Shown here piece by piece: positions 21,786-33,651 of a DNA stretch of 64,000 nucleotides (the stretch's first letter is position 1; each line of letters opens with the position of its first letter). The position numbers and the translations under genes are program-made. The notes below the pieces were generated by a model. That model ran no database searches. It was not told where the DNA came from and saw only the letters and a list, made by a program, of their open reading frames with translations. Where the stretch lies: the NCBI GenBank assembly GCA_023525975.1, contig CM042032.1, positions 16,932,001 to 16,996,000 on the forward strand. The letters run 5' to 3'. This DNA comes from Smallanthus sonchifolius (Eukaryota > Streptophyta > Magnoliopsida > Asterales > Asteraceae).

Positions 21786-22724
21786 TGTCACACCCGAACG
21801 GACGGCGGAATACGTTTAAATATTTAGACTGTTCAAAAGCTCAAGGTTTGCTAAAGTTTAAATATTTAAACAACCAACTTCATATCATAAATAATCATGA
21901 ATCCAACAATACAAGGAAAATATAAATACATAAATAGTTTCTTTAAATTAGATTCTAGGTCCTCGGTCCTAAGTGAAGCAACTTGTACTTATTCTCAAGC
22001 ATTAGTACCTGAAACATGATAAAAACAAAGTCAACTAAAAAGTTGGTGAGCATACATAGGTTTTAACACACAACCAAACTTAAAGTGTTTTATACAATTC
22101 ATACGATATACGTGTATAAGGAAATTATGGAGAATCTATAGTTAAACTAAGTGTGTACAATCAAACCTTGTGACTGAGGCATAACACACAGGTTACCCTT
22201 ATGTAAAGTCGGTAACAAACACCCTAACCGGGTGGGTTTGTCAGACATAATAGATCTATCAATGTTAACCATTGGCCTGTACGGAGTTAATGATTGTACT
22301 AATGTCATGTATATGTAGTCTTAACTCATAGCATTCAAGCATAAAACACATAACACATAATATCATATTATTGAATAGTATTTAAGTCTATGCAAAAAGT
22401 TTCAAAAAGTAAATCATGTTTCACCCCAAAAGTACAAACTAAAAAAGGGGCTATGTAAACTCACTTGTATATGTTGTGTGGATAGCACGAGCAAATATGA
22501 AGCACAAGTGATTCTCAAATCACAAGTTAACCTAGTGTGAAAAGTATGATCTTGGATTAGTAATATGCACAAAGTCTAGGGATAAGTCTAATATTCATCG
22601 GGTCTTGTTATGTGAGAAATTGTATAAAGTTTGTGTTATTTTATGTAGAACAATATGAGGGGTCAAAAGTTTGGTATAAACTTGTAAGTTCAAGGTGTAA
22701 TATGACACTATTATTTTAGGGTTT

Positions 22725-22958
22725 ATAATTAAATAAATAAAATTCTTTTTATTTATTTAAAAATAATATTTTTTGTTAAAAAGTAATGTAATTGAAAAAA
22801 ATCTATTTATTTATTTGTTTATTTACGACAAAGTGTCAAAATATGTTAATACAAGTTAAAAGAGAACCCTAGGTGAATTTATTATTGTATAATGTTTTAA
22901 ATTTATTTATTTATTTATTGTTAAAGTATAAAGTAAATAAATAAAAATGAAGTTCATA

Positions 22959-22994
<36 letters not shown>

Positions 22995-23115
22995 AGAAAA
23001 ACAATTGATTGGAAAAATGTGTATTTTTTTATATAAAAATTTCTTGTCAAAATATTTATAAACTAGGAAATTTAATTATTTAAAATATATATAGATATAT
23101 ATATTTTTTAAATAA
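22725..23115 (-). repeat. AT-rich palindromic block in G3 LTR
   Basis: Repeated inverted pairs such as TAAATAAATAAAA with TTTTATTTATTTA (about 22729-22764), AATTATTTAAAA with TTTTTAAATAATT (about 23075-23120), and a dinucleotide tract (TG)n(TA)n at 22960-22994. It occupies the same place as the palindromes in the G4 LTR. AT-rich DNA forms palindromes easily by chance, so this is weaker evidence than the CpG-containing arrays. Confidence 0.55.
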
Positions 23116-23260
23116 TTAAAATGAGGTTTTAAACAATCTGATTTGTAGGTCAAAAATTGCAAACTCTTATTGTGTTATGTTTTTAATAATGTATAGTTTA
23201 TAAAAAAAAATTTTATAACAAGTTTAGGTTGTTAAAAATTGATTTTAGAAAGAAAACAGA

Positions 23261-23487
23261 CCACCCGATTCGAACCCGGGCGGTTTCTGTGTGAGGCAGC
23301 CGTCTCAACCACTAGACTAGGGGACTAACCCGTGTTATGGAACCGGTTTGATTTGTATATAACCAATTCAGTACAAGGGGTCGGGTCTGGCTTTGACTCA
23401 CGCACAAAAAGGACTGGTCTGCGTGGGTTTCGAACCCACACCACTCCCCTATAAACCTTCCGTCTTAACCGGTTGGTCCGGGAGTGG
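23261..23487 (-). other. Two tRNA-like modules in G3 3' LTR
   Basis: In element sense, each module has a B-box or T-arm (GGTTCGAA within a short stem) preceded by an A-box-like stretch (TAGTCTAGTGGTTGAGAC in one, GGTTAAGACGGAAGG in the other). Module 23421-23487 has a perfect 5-bp T-stem (GTGGG/CCCAC) around a 7-nt loop. An 8-bp stem (CCACTCCC/GGGAGTGG) encloses its upstream part. They are not intact tRNA genes. The same pair occurs at 32007-32241 in the other LTR. Confidence 0.6.
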
Positions 23488-24581
23488 TTCGCTGATATAA
23501 CTTGAATCGGATATTATTAATGATGTTAACAGTTTACGTTCAAAAATCCCCTTTTAAAATCGTATGAACAGGTCAAGAAATTCCCAGTAATTGAACCCGT
23601 TTTTGATTTGTGTTCTGCAAGGTGATAAGGGGCTTTCGATAAGTGGTTAAAAACAAAACGAATGATGTAAATGGTACCTGAAATGGTTGCGTAACAGAGG
23701 TTGTCGACTAGATGTTCAGAGGAAAAATTCTTGAGGTTTAATCGATAAGCATAGACGGAATGAGACTCATTTGAGGTTTTGGCGAGTTTGTATAGAGTCG
23801 TGCGAAGGCCCATGGCGATTTAATTTGATTAATTTCATCATTAGTGTCCGATTCGATTGAGAGGATTACGGGTGTCGGTTTTAGTCTCGATTACGCGTTA
23901 TTACTGTTGTAATTGAATGAATTGGGTCGCGATAACAGGTGTGGTACATGAGGAAACAGTCTACACTTGATTTCCATGATTGAACGCGTTAAATTTCTCA
24001 TTTTTGGAAATGATTTGTGTCCGGTTTGACTCTGAGGAGTCAAACTTATTCAAAATTTGAAATCCCCGCTTTCTTGATCGAGTTGGGCCATTTATCATGA
24101 TTGGATTGAGGTCGATTATTGAATTCGTGTGTAGGAATGTCAATAATAACAGGTTTATCGATTCTCCTATGTTGGATTTCATTGAATTGGGCCGGTTTGA
24201 CTTTCCAAGGTCAAATTTGACGAATGAGGTCAAATTTTGGTCATGGGGAGTCAAATCTGGACCAAAAAATTTGTAAAGATTGGGGGTTCATGTTTAGGGT
24301 TCAAAGACCTTGGGGAGAAGGTTCAAGACCAACTTGCTAATAGAAATGTATTTATATACATATATCTATATATTCTTATATATATGTTTACATGTATGAC
24401 TATGAAGGTTTGTGGTTTTGATAATTAATCGTCGGGTTTCAATATATGCATATTCATGTAACCCTTGAAATGTATCAATTGGAATCTTAAGGTTAAGTGT
24501 TTGCATCAAGATTTGTGTTAAAATTGAATTTTTGTTCATTGCACCAAACAATTACATGAAAGAAAAATCAGAGATGTTACA

Positions 24582-24615
24582 GTATCCCCATGTTGAGGGA
24601 ATTTCGTCCCGAAAT
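24582..24615 (-). promoter_or_regulatory. G3 polypurine tract region
   Basis: In element sense ACATGGGGATAC lies directly before the 3' LTR start TGTAACATC, the same layout as the G2 tract. Confidence 0.65.
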
Positions 24616-25839
24616 TCAACTAGTTGAGGCTGCTGAATCAGAAAAGAGGTGTGGATACTTAAGCTTCATTTGATCCTCTCGTTCCCAAGTGAACTCAGGA
24701 CCGCGCTTAGAATCCCAATGAACTTTGACAATAGAAATGCGGCTTCGCTTGAGATGCTTGATCTCACGATCCATGATCTCTACCGGTTTCTCAACGAAGT
24801 GCATCGTGCCATCAATGCGCACATCGTCAAGAGGTATATGGAGGTTCTCATCAGCAAGACATTTCTTTAGGTTGGACATGTGAAAAGTAGGATTTACATT
24901 AGCAAGTGATGGAGGTAACTCGAGTTTGTAAGCCACTTTCCCGATCCTTTCGAAGATCTTGAATGGACCCACATAGCGAGGTGCTAGTTTACCCTTCTTC
25001 CCGAAGCGGATCACCCCCTTCCAAGGAGATACCTTTAGAAGTACAAGATCACCGACTTGAAATTCCAAGGGTTTACGTCTTTTGTTGGCATAACTCTTTT
25101 GCCGACTCCTTGCCACTTGAATGTTGTTACGAATCTGAAGGATCTTGTCGAAAGTTTCTTGGATTAATTCAGGACCTGTGATTTGTGCTTCGCCAATCTC
25201 GTTCCAACAGATAGGAGAGCGACACTTTCGACCATAGAGGGCTTCAAATAGAGCCATGTTGATGCTTGTGTGGTAGCTATTGTTGTAGGAGAACTCAATG
25301 AGGGATAGATGTGAATCCCAATTGCCACCAAAATCAATTACACAAGCTCTAAGCATATCCTCGAGAGTCTGGATTGTTCGCTCGGTCTGACCATCAGTTT
25401 GGGGATGGTAAGCCGTGCTTAAATCCAAGCGTGTACCAAGAGCAGTTTGGAGAGATTGCCAAAAGAGGGAGGTGAAACGAGCATCCCTATCAGAGATTAT
25501 GTTAAGTGGGACCCCTTGACGACTCACAATTTCGTCAATGTAGATTCGGGCTAATTTCTCTACCCGATAGTCTTCTCGGATGGGTAGAAAGTGAGCAGAT
25601 TTGGTGAGACGGTCAATGATCACCCAAATGCTATCATAACCGCTAGAAGTACGAGGGAGTTTGGTAATGAAATCCATGGCTAGGTTCTCCCATTTCCATA
25701 CAGGGATTTCCGGTTGCTCAAGCAAACCAGAAGGACGTTGATGTTCAGCTTTAACTTTGGAACAAGTTAGACATTTTGCAACATAAAGTGCAATGTATTT
25801 CTTCATTCTGGGCCACCAGTATTGTTGGTGAAGACCCTT
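24616..25839 (-). pseudogene. G3 integrase and chromodomain
   Basis: 408 codons after the solo LTR. The second half of the zinc finger (KCLTCSKVKAEHQRP) is followed by the core with all three acidic residues (MDFITKL, SDRDARF, GQTERTIQ), the GPF module (PRYVGPFKIFERIG) and a chromodomain-like end (VKVHWDSKRGPEFTWERE ... YPHLF). No stop lies inside. The first His pair of the finger lies across the solo LTR at about 26580-26640. In its present state the frame begins inside the solo LTR (ATG at 25920), giving a chimeric N-terminus. Confidence 0.92.
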
Positions 25840-26168
25840 TGTTGGATCGGGATCTACCTTGATCCAATGATTCAACACATTAACCGAACCAAATCGTGCG
25901 GAATCCGATTTGATTGGCAATCCAATCTATGACACGGATCGGGTCGTAAGAAACGAGCGGATTAGATGTCGAAACGAAGGTTTCTATCGACCCTTTGGTG
26001 TAGAGAAGTTGGATACAAGACCTGGAAACTCTCAACGGACAGAGATTCGACAATACAGGTGCAAAGAGTTTTTGTGATCTGTTGCTTAGTCTGGTTCTGC
26101 TCTGGTTAGTCTCTCTATGTGTATATGTGTGTTCTTTGTGTTGTATGTGTGCTCATGAAGTGAAAGTT

Positions 26169-26178
26169 CTATATATAG
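26169..26178 (-). promoter_or_regulatory. TATA box of the solo LTR
   Basis: CTATATATAG, palindromic and thus readable on both strands. Minus is preferred because the hairpin array then lies just upstream, as in the C3 LTR. Confidence 0.55.
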
Positions 26179-26187
26179 TGCTGAGGC

Positions 26188-26384
26188 CATTCGTACGAAT
26201 GAGCCATGTGAATGGACTCATTCGTGCGAATGAATCAGCAGAATGGTTCATTCGTAAGAATGAATCATTAGAATGGTTCATTCGTACGAATGAATCATTC
26301 TCATGACTTATTCTAGCGAATGAATCATTCTCATGATCTATTCGCGCTAATGGATCATTCTCATGATCCATTTGTGCGAATGGG
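26188..26384 (-). repeat. Hairpin array in solo LTR (seven units)
   Basis: Seven copies of a palindrome built on CATTCGTACGAATG, with variants (TTCGTGCGAA, ATTCTAGCGAATG, ATTCGCGCTAATG), about every 30 nt, alternating with GAATCATTCTCATGA-type spacers. Every unit has a CpG in or near each arm. The array ends about 10 nt from the TATA box. Confidence 0.9.
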
Positions 26385-26570
26385 CCTTTCAATAGCACGA
26401 TTGATCAACGTTATCGATATTTATCAGATCGTTTAATACACAGTCGTTATATATATGAGTAAACATTAAGGATAAACATGTAATTTCATTAATACATCAA
26501 ATAATTACATTAAACATAGATGAAATACATATTACAAGGGATTAGGGACATATTATGCATCTACACCCTT

Positions 26571-28553
26571 GTACATTTTATCCGCCCCGGGATGGACGGA
26601 GTAACGAGTTTTGTGTGCCTCGTTCATAAGGACTGCGCGAAGGTCATCACTATTGGGGACCCAGATACGATTTAAGTAATAAAGGAGGCCATTAGGTTTG
26701 GTTTCTAATAGGAGTTCAACACCACATGACATTTCATTATACAGATTACCCTCGGTGACCGAGACGTGTTGAGCTTCTAAGATGCGATTTTGAATATCGG
26801 TTTGAATCCTAACACAATGAAGCATAATGTGGTCCTTACGACTCAGGGCATCGGCCACAACATTCGCTTTACCGGGATGGTACCGAATCTCGCAGTCGTA
26901 GTCGTTAAGGAGCTCGACCCAACGTCGTTGACTCATGTTGAGTTCTTTTTTATTGAAGATGTGTTGGAGACTTTTGTGGTCAGTGAACACCACACATTTC
27001 ATGCCATAGAGATAATGCCTCCAAATATTTAATACGAAGACGGCCGCACCCAACTCAAGATCATGCGTTGTATAATTCTTTTCGTGAATTTTAAGTTGTC
27101 TTGATGCATAAGCAATCACCTTGCCCCGTTGCATGAGAACACAACCGAGACCTTGGTTTGATGCATCACAGTAGACAACCAGATCATCGTTGCCATCAGG
27201 AAGAGTGAGAATAGGAGCATTGCACAATTTTTGCTTGAGGAGTTGGAAGGCTTCCTCTTGCTTTGGTCCCCACTCATAGTGTTTACCTTTGTGGGTCAAG
27301 GCCGTGAGAGGGACAGCAAACTTGGAAAAGTTTGAGATGAAACGACGGTAATAACCAGCAAGACCAAGAAATGAACGAACTTCGGTAGGGGTCTTAGAGG
27401 TACTCCAATTCTTAACGGCTTCGATCTTTGCAGGATCAACATGAATTCCCTTTTCGTTGACAATATGACCCAAAAATTGAACTTCCTTTAGCCAAAATTC
27501 ACACTTGGTGAACTTAGCATATAGTTGTTCTTTTCTTAAAAGGTCTAAAACCAACTTAAGGTGTTGTTCATGATCTGATTTGGTCTTGGAGTAGATTAAG
27601 ATGTCGTCAATGAAAACGATCACGAATTTATCTTGGTATGGTTTGCATACGCGATTCATGAGATCCATGAAAACAGCGGGGGCATTGGTTAACCCAAAAG
27701 GCATAACCATAAATTCGTAGTGACCGTATCTTGTACGAAAGGCAGTCTTTGGAATATCCTCCTCTTGCACACGAAGTTGGTGATATCCGGATCGAAGATC
27801 AATCTTCGAGAAGTAGGTGGAACCTTGGAGTTGATCAAAGAGATCATCAATCCTAGGCAAAGTATAACGGTTCTTGATGGTAAGCTTGTTGAGTTCGCGG
27901 TAGTCAATACACATCCGGAATGAGCCATCTTTCTTCTTCACGAATAGGACGGGTGCACCCCATGGTGAATGACTGGGACGAATGAAACCTTTATCAGAAA
28001 GTTCTTGGAGCTGACTTGCAAGTTCTTGCATTTTAGAAGGTGCTAGACGGTATGGGGCTTTAGCCACAGGATTAGCTCCAGGTACAAGGTCGATACGAAA
28101 CTCTACTTGACGAACGGGTGGAAGACCGGATAGATCTTCAGGAAATACTTCGGGAAAGTCACAAAAGATGGGGATTTCTTGAATACTCTTCTCATGGTAC
28201 TTCTTTTGAACGATATGGGCTAAAAAGGCCAAATACTTCTTCCGTAAGTACTTTCGGGCCGTAGTGCACGACATGAGCTTAAGCCCACTACATGGTTTCT
28301 CACCAAAAACTTTTAATGTATCACCCGAGGGGAGAGGGATTCGGATGCACTTCTCGAAATAAACGACTTCGGCATGATGACTAGATAGCCAATCCATGCC
28401 TATGATGATGTCAAAGCTTTCCAGTTGCATAGGTATGAGGTTGACGGGAAAGGAATATTCATTAAGTTTGATGAAACAATCGCGGATAATGGAGTTAATG
28501 ATGATAGGGTTTCCATCCGCTACTTCAACGGTAGACATTCTCTCTAACTTAGT
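26571..28553 (-). pseudogene. G3 protease end-reverse transcriptase-RNase H
   Basis: 661 open codons in the gag frame following the TGA at 28554-28556. Conserved blocks are FDIIIGMDWLSSHHAEVVYFE (end of protease), FPEVFPEDLSGLPP, WGAPVLFVKKKDGSFRMCID, FIDDILIYS near 27600, VYCDASNQGLGCVLMQ, HPGKANVVADALSRK and the His pair of the integrase finger. No frameshift. It is cut at the codon for MYK/G by the solo LTR. The best-preserved pol in the window. Confidence 0.93.
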
Positions 28554-28556
28554 TCA

Positions 28557-29840
28557 TGTTTTAGCAAGCAATTGTTCAAAATTAAGTGAAACAAAACTCT
28601 TATCGGCACCGGTATCAAATAGTATGGAACAATATTGGTTATTAACGAGGAACGTACCGTTGACCACATCATTGTTGGTCTGGGCTTCATTAGCATTTAT
28701 GTTGAAAGCACGCCCTCTAGCTCCACCTTGATTAGAGTTGGTAAGTTTTGGGCATCGGTTTCGAAAGTGGTTTGGTTTTCCACATTCAAAGCAAGCATTC
28801 CCATTAGTGATAGTTGGAACCCCTTTGTTTCCCTGGTTGGCTGTATTGCCGGGTGGTTTGACTCTGCAGGTGTTGGCTAAATGCCCATATCTTCCACAGC
28901 TGGCAAATATCCGACACGGTAGATTTGGGAAGTGATGGTAATTGCACGTGTTGCACAAAGGGCTGCTGCCCACATAATGTTTCTTGGCTGAATTCTGAGT
29001 CATAGGAGCAACCCGATTGATTGGGGCAGCTGGGGTAACAACAGCAAAGTTCCTAGTCTTTTGTTTCTTGTTGTTGGAGAAAGGTTCGAGTTTGATCCCT
29101 TTGGAGGGCTCAGAAGGTGTTGCCATGTCTAGGATTTTCTTGGCACCCTTCCTTGTTAACGTACCCGCCTTTACATGGTTATCGGTTAATGTGGCAGATA
29201 GGCGGATGGCATTTTCAAGGGTAGTTGGGTTTCTACCTAAAACAGTGTCTTGAATTTTCATCGGCAGACCACCGATGTATTTTTCAATACCCCGAGCCAA
29301 AGGTGTGACCAAATGAGGTACTAGAAGACTTAGCTCATGGAAACGGGTGGTGTAGGCTAAACTTTCACCACTATCTTGGGCAAGATCCCAAAATTTGGCC
29401 TCTAACTTCTTCATTTCATTGCGAGGACAGAACTCCTCGGTCATGAGTCGTTTGACCTCATCCCATGGCAAGGACATTGCCACATCTAGGCCCATATTCC
29501 TCTTTTCACCATTCCACCAAGTGAGCGCTCGTTTTTGGAAGACGCTGGTGGCATAGCGGACCCGGAGGTTGTCGGGACAATCACTGTTGAGAAAAGTGCT
29601 TTCAATGCTCTCGAACCATTGCAAAAGACCCGTGGCTCCTTCAGTGCCATAAAACTTAGTGGGGTTGCATGAGTTAAAGTGCTTGAAAGTACATTGCGGT
29701 GGGTTGGCACCACCACCACCATTGGTTCCATGGCTACCACTGATGGCTCCATTAGCTTGGGTGAGTTGAGTTACAAGTTGTGCAAGGATAGTAGCAATGT
29801 CGGTGTTGTTGTTGGTCACGGTAGCACGACGGGGAGTCAT
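28557..29840 (-). CDS. G3 gag-protease (428 codons, open)
   Basis: Start ATG 29840-29838 is chosen over the ATG 15 nt upstream because a CTGTAG acceptor-like site lies immediately before it and MTPRRATV resembles related gag starts. The gag domain runs through FKHFNSCNPTKFYGTEGATG ... TWWNGEKRN ... EEFCPRNEMKKLEAKFW. The knuckle region has one degenerate finger and one intact CCHC (CFECGKPNHFRNRC), then the protease motif LFDTGADKSFVS. The frame ends at TGA 28554-28556, shortly after the protease active site, and resumes in the same frame beyond it. G2 and G4 have an intron gap near codon 50 of gag. Here the sequence reads straight through. Confidence 0.88.
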
Positions 29841-29842
29841 TC

Positions 29843-30514
29843 TACAGATTTGCACAAGACAAGAAAAGATGTAAGAACTTATGAAAGTTGATTGGATTTA
29901 AAGGGAACAAAATAATAGATGAAGTAGTAAATCATAGTTTGGATTGTACTCAAATGGTGACATAATCACTTGAATACTATGACACATTAAGGTCAATTAA
30001 ACTCATATAATTTTCAAGGAGACATGCTTTAGCCTATAAGTAAACACTCATCCCGGGAATTCCCAAGAAAGCATACGGGTCCCTCGGTTGATTGGGATTT
30101 ATACGAAATGCTTTCCTAGACAGAAAACCCAGAATACAGGTGTCACCCTTCCAAATTACACGTGTCCTCTAATAATTAACAAAGTTTAAAACCGTAACGA
30201 GGAAGTAAAGAAATTCTATAGATTTAAATCCATGAAGTTTTCACATGCTATGACGATGATGACAGAGAAATAGGTAAGAAGGTTATGAGGCTTAGGGTAT
30301 GGGTAGGGATATTATTTATTTAATTTATTATTTAAGTATAGTCTAATAAGTCATGAATTTTAACAAATAAGGTATCAAAATGAAATAAATATTAATATAA
30401 TAAGCAAGTAACACATAGCATGTAGCATATCATATAATCATAGAACATGGCAATAATGGGTGTCCTAAGGTTATGGTCTAGGTCAAAGGTATCTAATAAC
30501 CTAATTCTCTATAA
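29843..30514 (-). other. G3 leader between primer site and gag
   Basis: About 670 nt with no ORF of note. In G2 and G4 the corresponding space holds an accessory ORF; here there is none. It ends in an acceptor-like TGTAG at 29842-29846, just before the gag ATG. Confidence 0.6.
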
Positions 30515-30531
30515 CCAAGGCTTTGATACCA
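30515..30531 (-). promoter_or_regulatory. G3 primer-binding site
   Basis: TGGTATCAAAGCCTTGG in element sense, three bases after the 5' LTR end. It matches initiator-Met tRNA with one change from the usual TGGTATCAGAGC. Confidence 0.9.
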
Positions 30532-30534
30532 ATC

Positions 30535-33356
30535 TGTCACACCCCAACTGACGGCGGAATACGTCGGGGCGGATATGTAGACTGTTCAAAAGCTCAAGGT
30601 TTGCTAAAGTTTAAATATTTAAACAACCAACTTCATATCATAAATAATCATGAATCCAACAATACAAGGAAAATAGAAATACATAAATAGTTTCTTTAAA
30701 TTAGATTCTAGGTCCTCGGTCCTAAGTGAAGCAACTTGTACTTATTCTCAAGCATTAGTACCTGAAACATGATGAAAACAAGGTCAACTAAAAAGTTGGT
30801 GAGCATACATAGGTTTTAACACACAACCAAACTTAAAGTGTTTTATACAATTCATACGATATACGTGTATAAGGCAATTATGGAGAATCTATAGTTAAAC
30901 TGAGTGTGTACAATCAAACCTTGTGACTGAGGCATAACACGCAGGTTACCCTTATCTAAAGTCGGTAACAAACACCCTAACCGGGTGGGTTTGTCAGACA
31001 CAATAGATCTATCAATGTTAACCGTTGGTTTGTACGGAGTTAATGATTGTACTAATGTCATGTATATGTAGTCTTAACTCATAGCATTCAAGCATAAAGC
31101 ACATAACACATAATATCATATTATTGAATTGTATTTAAGTCTATGCAAAAAGTTTCAAAAAGTAAATCATGTTTCACCCCAAAAGTACAAACTGAAAAAC
31201 GGGGGTATGTAAACTCACTTGTATATGTTGTGTGGATAGCACGAGCAAATATGAAGCACAAGTGATTCTCAAATCACATGTTAACCTAGTGTGAAAAGTA
31301 TGATCTTGGATTAATAATATGCACAAAGTCTAAGGATAAGTCTAATATTCATCGGGTCTTGTTATGTGAGAAATTGTATAAAGTTTGTGTTATTTTATTT
31401 AGAACAATATGAGGGGTCAAAAGTTTGGTATAAACTTGTAAGTTCAAGGTGTAATATGACACTATTATTTTAGGGTTTATAATTAAATAAATAAAATTCT
31501 TTTTATTTATTTAAAAATAATAATTTTTGTTAAAAAGTAATGTAATTGAAAAAAATCTATTTGTTTATTTACGACAAAGTGTCAAAATATGTTAATACGA
31601 GTTAAAAGAGAACCCTAGGTGAATTTATTATTGTATAATATTTTAAATTTATTTATTTATTTATTGTTAAAGTATAAAGTAAATAAATAAAAATGAAGTT
31701 CATATATGTGTGTGTGTGTGTATATATATAAGAAAAACAATTGATTGGAAAAATGTGTATTTTTTTATATAAAAATTTCTTGTCAAAATATTTATAAACT
31801 AGGAAATTTAATTATTTAATATATATATATACATATATTTTAAATTATTAAAATGAGGTTTTAAACAATTTAATTTGTAAAAATAGGTATTTTAGGTCAA
31901 AAATTGCAAACTCTTATTGTGTTATGTTTTTAATAATGTATAGTTTATAAAAATAATTTTTATAACATGTTTAGGTTGTTAAAAATTGATTTTAAAAAGA
32001 AAACAGACCACCCGGTTCGAACCCAGGTGGTTTCTGTGTGAAGGAGCCGTCTCAACCACTAGACCAGGGGACTAACCCGTGTTATGGAACCGGTTTGATT
32101 TGTATATAACCAATTCAGTACAAGGGGCCAGGTCTGGCTTTGAGTCACGCACAAAAAGGACTGGTCGGTGTGCGGCATGGGTTTCGAACCCACACCACTC
32201 CCCTATAAACCTTCCGTCTTAACCGGTTGGTCCGAGAGTGGTTCGCTGATATAACTTGAATCAGATATTATTAATGATGTTAACAGTTTAAGTTCAAAAA
32301 TCCCCTTTTAAAATCATATGAACAGGTCAAGAAATTCCCAGAAATTGAACCCGTTTTCGATTTGTGTTCTGAAGGTGATAAGGGGCTTTCGATTAGTGGT
32401 TAAAAACGAAACGAATGATGTAAATGGTACCTGAAATGGTTGCGTAGCAGACGCTGTCGACTAGATGTTCAGAGGCAAAATTCTTGAGGTTTAATCGATA
32501 AGCATAGACGGAATGAGACTCATTTGAGGTTTTGGCGAGTTTGTATAGAGTCGTGCGAAGGCCCATGGCGATTTAATTTGATTAATTTCATCATTAGTGT
32601 CTGATTCGATTGAGAGTATTACGGGTGTCGGTTTTAGTCTCGATTACGCGTTATTACAGTTGTAATTAAATGAAATGGGTCGCGATAACAGGTGTAGTAC
32701 ATGAGGAAACAGTCTACACTTGATTCCCGTGATTGAACGCGTTAAATTTCTCATTTTTGGAAATGATTTGTGTCCGGTTTGACTCTGAGGAGTCAAACTT
32801 ATTCAAAATTTGAAATCCCCGCTATCTTGATCGAGTTGGGCCATTTATCAGGATTGGATTGAGGTCGATTATTGAATTCGTGTGTAGGAAAGTCCATAAT
32901 AATAGGTTTATCGATTCTCCTATGTTGGATTTCATTGAATTGGGCCGTTTGACTTTCCAAGGTCAAATTTGACGAATGAGGTCAAATTTTGGTCATGGGG
33001 AGTCAAATCTGGACCAAAAGTGCAATTAGTAAAGATTGGGGTTTCATGTTTAGGGTTCAAAGACCTTGGGGAGAAGGTTCAAGACCAACTTGCTAATAGA
33101 AATGTATTTATATACATATATCTATATATTCTTATATATATGTTTACATGTATGACTAAGTGAATTGTTTTGACTATGAAGGCTTTGTGGTTTTGATAAT
33201 TAATCGTCGGGTTTCAATATATGTATATTCATGTATCCCTTGAAATGTATCAATTGGAATCTTAGGGTTAAGTGTTTGCATCAAGAGTTGTGATAAAATT
33301 AAATTTTTGTTCATTGCACCAAACGATTACATGAAAGAAAAATCAGAGATGTTACA
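30535..33356 (-). repeat. G3 5' LTR (2822 bp)
   Basis: Near-identical to 21786-24581. In element sense: TATA box 33114-33105, donor candidate CAG/GTACCA at 32430-32429, tRNA-like modules at 32241-32007, then the AT-rich palindromic block. The (TG)n(TA)n tract is shorter than in the 3' copy. It is followed by the TGAAG target duplication at 33357-33361. Confidence 0.94.
32007..32241 (-). other. Two tRNA-like modules in G3 5' LTR
   Basis: Same two modules as at 23261-23487, with a few substitutions and a small insertion between them. The T-arm GTGGGTTTCGAACCCA is unchanged. Confidence 0.6.
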
Positions 33357-33651
33357 TGAAGATTACATGGCAATGTTTTCGTCTTTTATTGCTTCATATG
33401 AAAATTTTATTGGTGGAAAGATTCATGATCCAGAAGCAATTGAAGAAGATTATCGTCAAATTGATCCGGTTGATCTAAAAGAAATGATTATTCAGTGGAA
33501 TATGGCAATGTTGATGAGACAAGCAAAGGATTTTCTTAAGAAGACATGAAGGAAGTACATCAGATCAAACAACAGAACAAGAATGGGTTTTGAAAAGACT
33601 AAACTTCGATGTTACAACTGTCAAGAATATGATCACTTTGCTAAAGAATGT
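33357..33651 (+). pseudogene. C2 gag, part between G3 and G4
   Basis: Continues C2b gag: EDYMAMFSSFIASYENFIGGKIHDPEAIEEDYRQID aligns with the DDMMAMISSFLTSYENFIGG block of C2a. It is followed by MLMRQAKDFLKKT, a TGA at 33547-33549, and an intact CCHC knuckle CYNCQEYDHFAKEC at about 33608-33651. The AATGT at 33647-33651 is the left target duplication of G4. The protein resumes at 43421. Confidence 0.85.

Larger units (their letters stand above)
21786..24581 (-). repeat. G3 3' LTR (2796 bp)
   Basis: TGTCACACC ... GATGTTACA on the plus strand. In element sense: TATA box TATATAAATA at 24358-24349, donor candidate CAG/GTACCA at 23677-23676, two tRNA-like modules (23487-23261), an AT-rich palindromic block (about 23115-22725) and a (TG)n(TA)n tract near 22960-22994. 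The outermost 50 bp differ from the 5' LTR copy, while the rest is nearly identical. Confidence 0.93.
25840..26565 (-). repeat. Copia-type solo LTR (726 bp) inside G3 pol
   Basis: Plus-strand ends TGTTGG ... CTACA, flanked by perfect CCCTT duplications at 25835-25839 and 26566-26570, with no coding region. It is a solo LTR left by recombination. Minus orientation is favoured: seven palindromic units (26384-26188) then lie directly upstream of a TATA box (26178-26169), followed by an A/C-rich stretch like a transcribed leader and a TCCAACA end. The size suits a Copia LTR, but the family cannot be named. Confidence 0.88.
21786..33356 (-). mobile_element. G3: near-complete Ty3/Gypsy Tekay-type element
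   Basis: Minus-strand element with two LTRs (30535-33356 as 5', 21786-24581 as 3'), primer site, gag-pol and purine tract, flanked by a perfect 5-bp duplication TGAAG (21781-21785 and 33357-33361). It is inserted in C2 gag. After removing the Copia solo LTR (25840-26565 plus one CCCTT), gag-pol is a single frame of 1498 codons with one TGA (28554-28556). It lacks the accessory ORF found in G2 and G4. The LTRs are nearly identical by eye. It is the youngest-looking full element in the window. Confidence 0.95.

Noticed and set aside
22960..22994. Microsatellite (TG)n(TA)n as independent feature of interest
   Set aside because: Ordinary length-variable tract present in both G3 LTRs; useful only as a difference between them.
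23261..23487. True tRNA genes
   Set aside because: Only T-arm and partial A-box features are present. No full cloverleaf with acceptor stem and anticodon arm could be drawn, and both copies lie within repeated LTRs.
26082..26398. Short open frames rich in NES/RMNHS repeats on both strands
   Set aside because: They are translations of the hairpin array in the solo LTR, not proteins.
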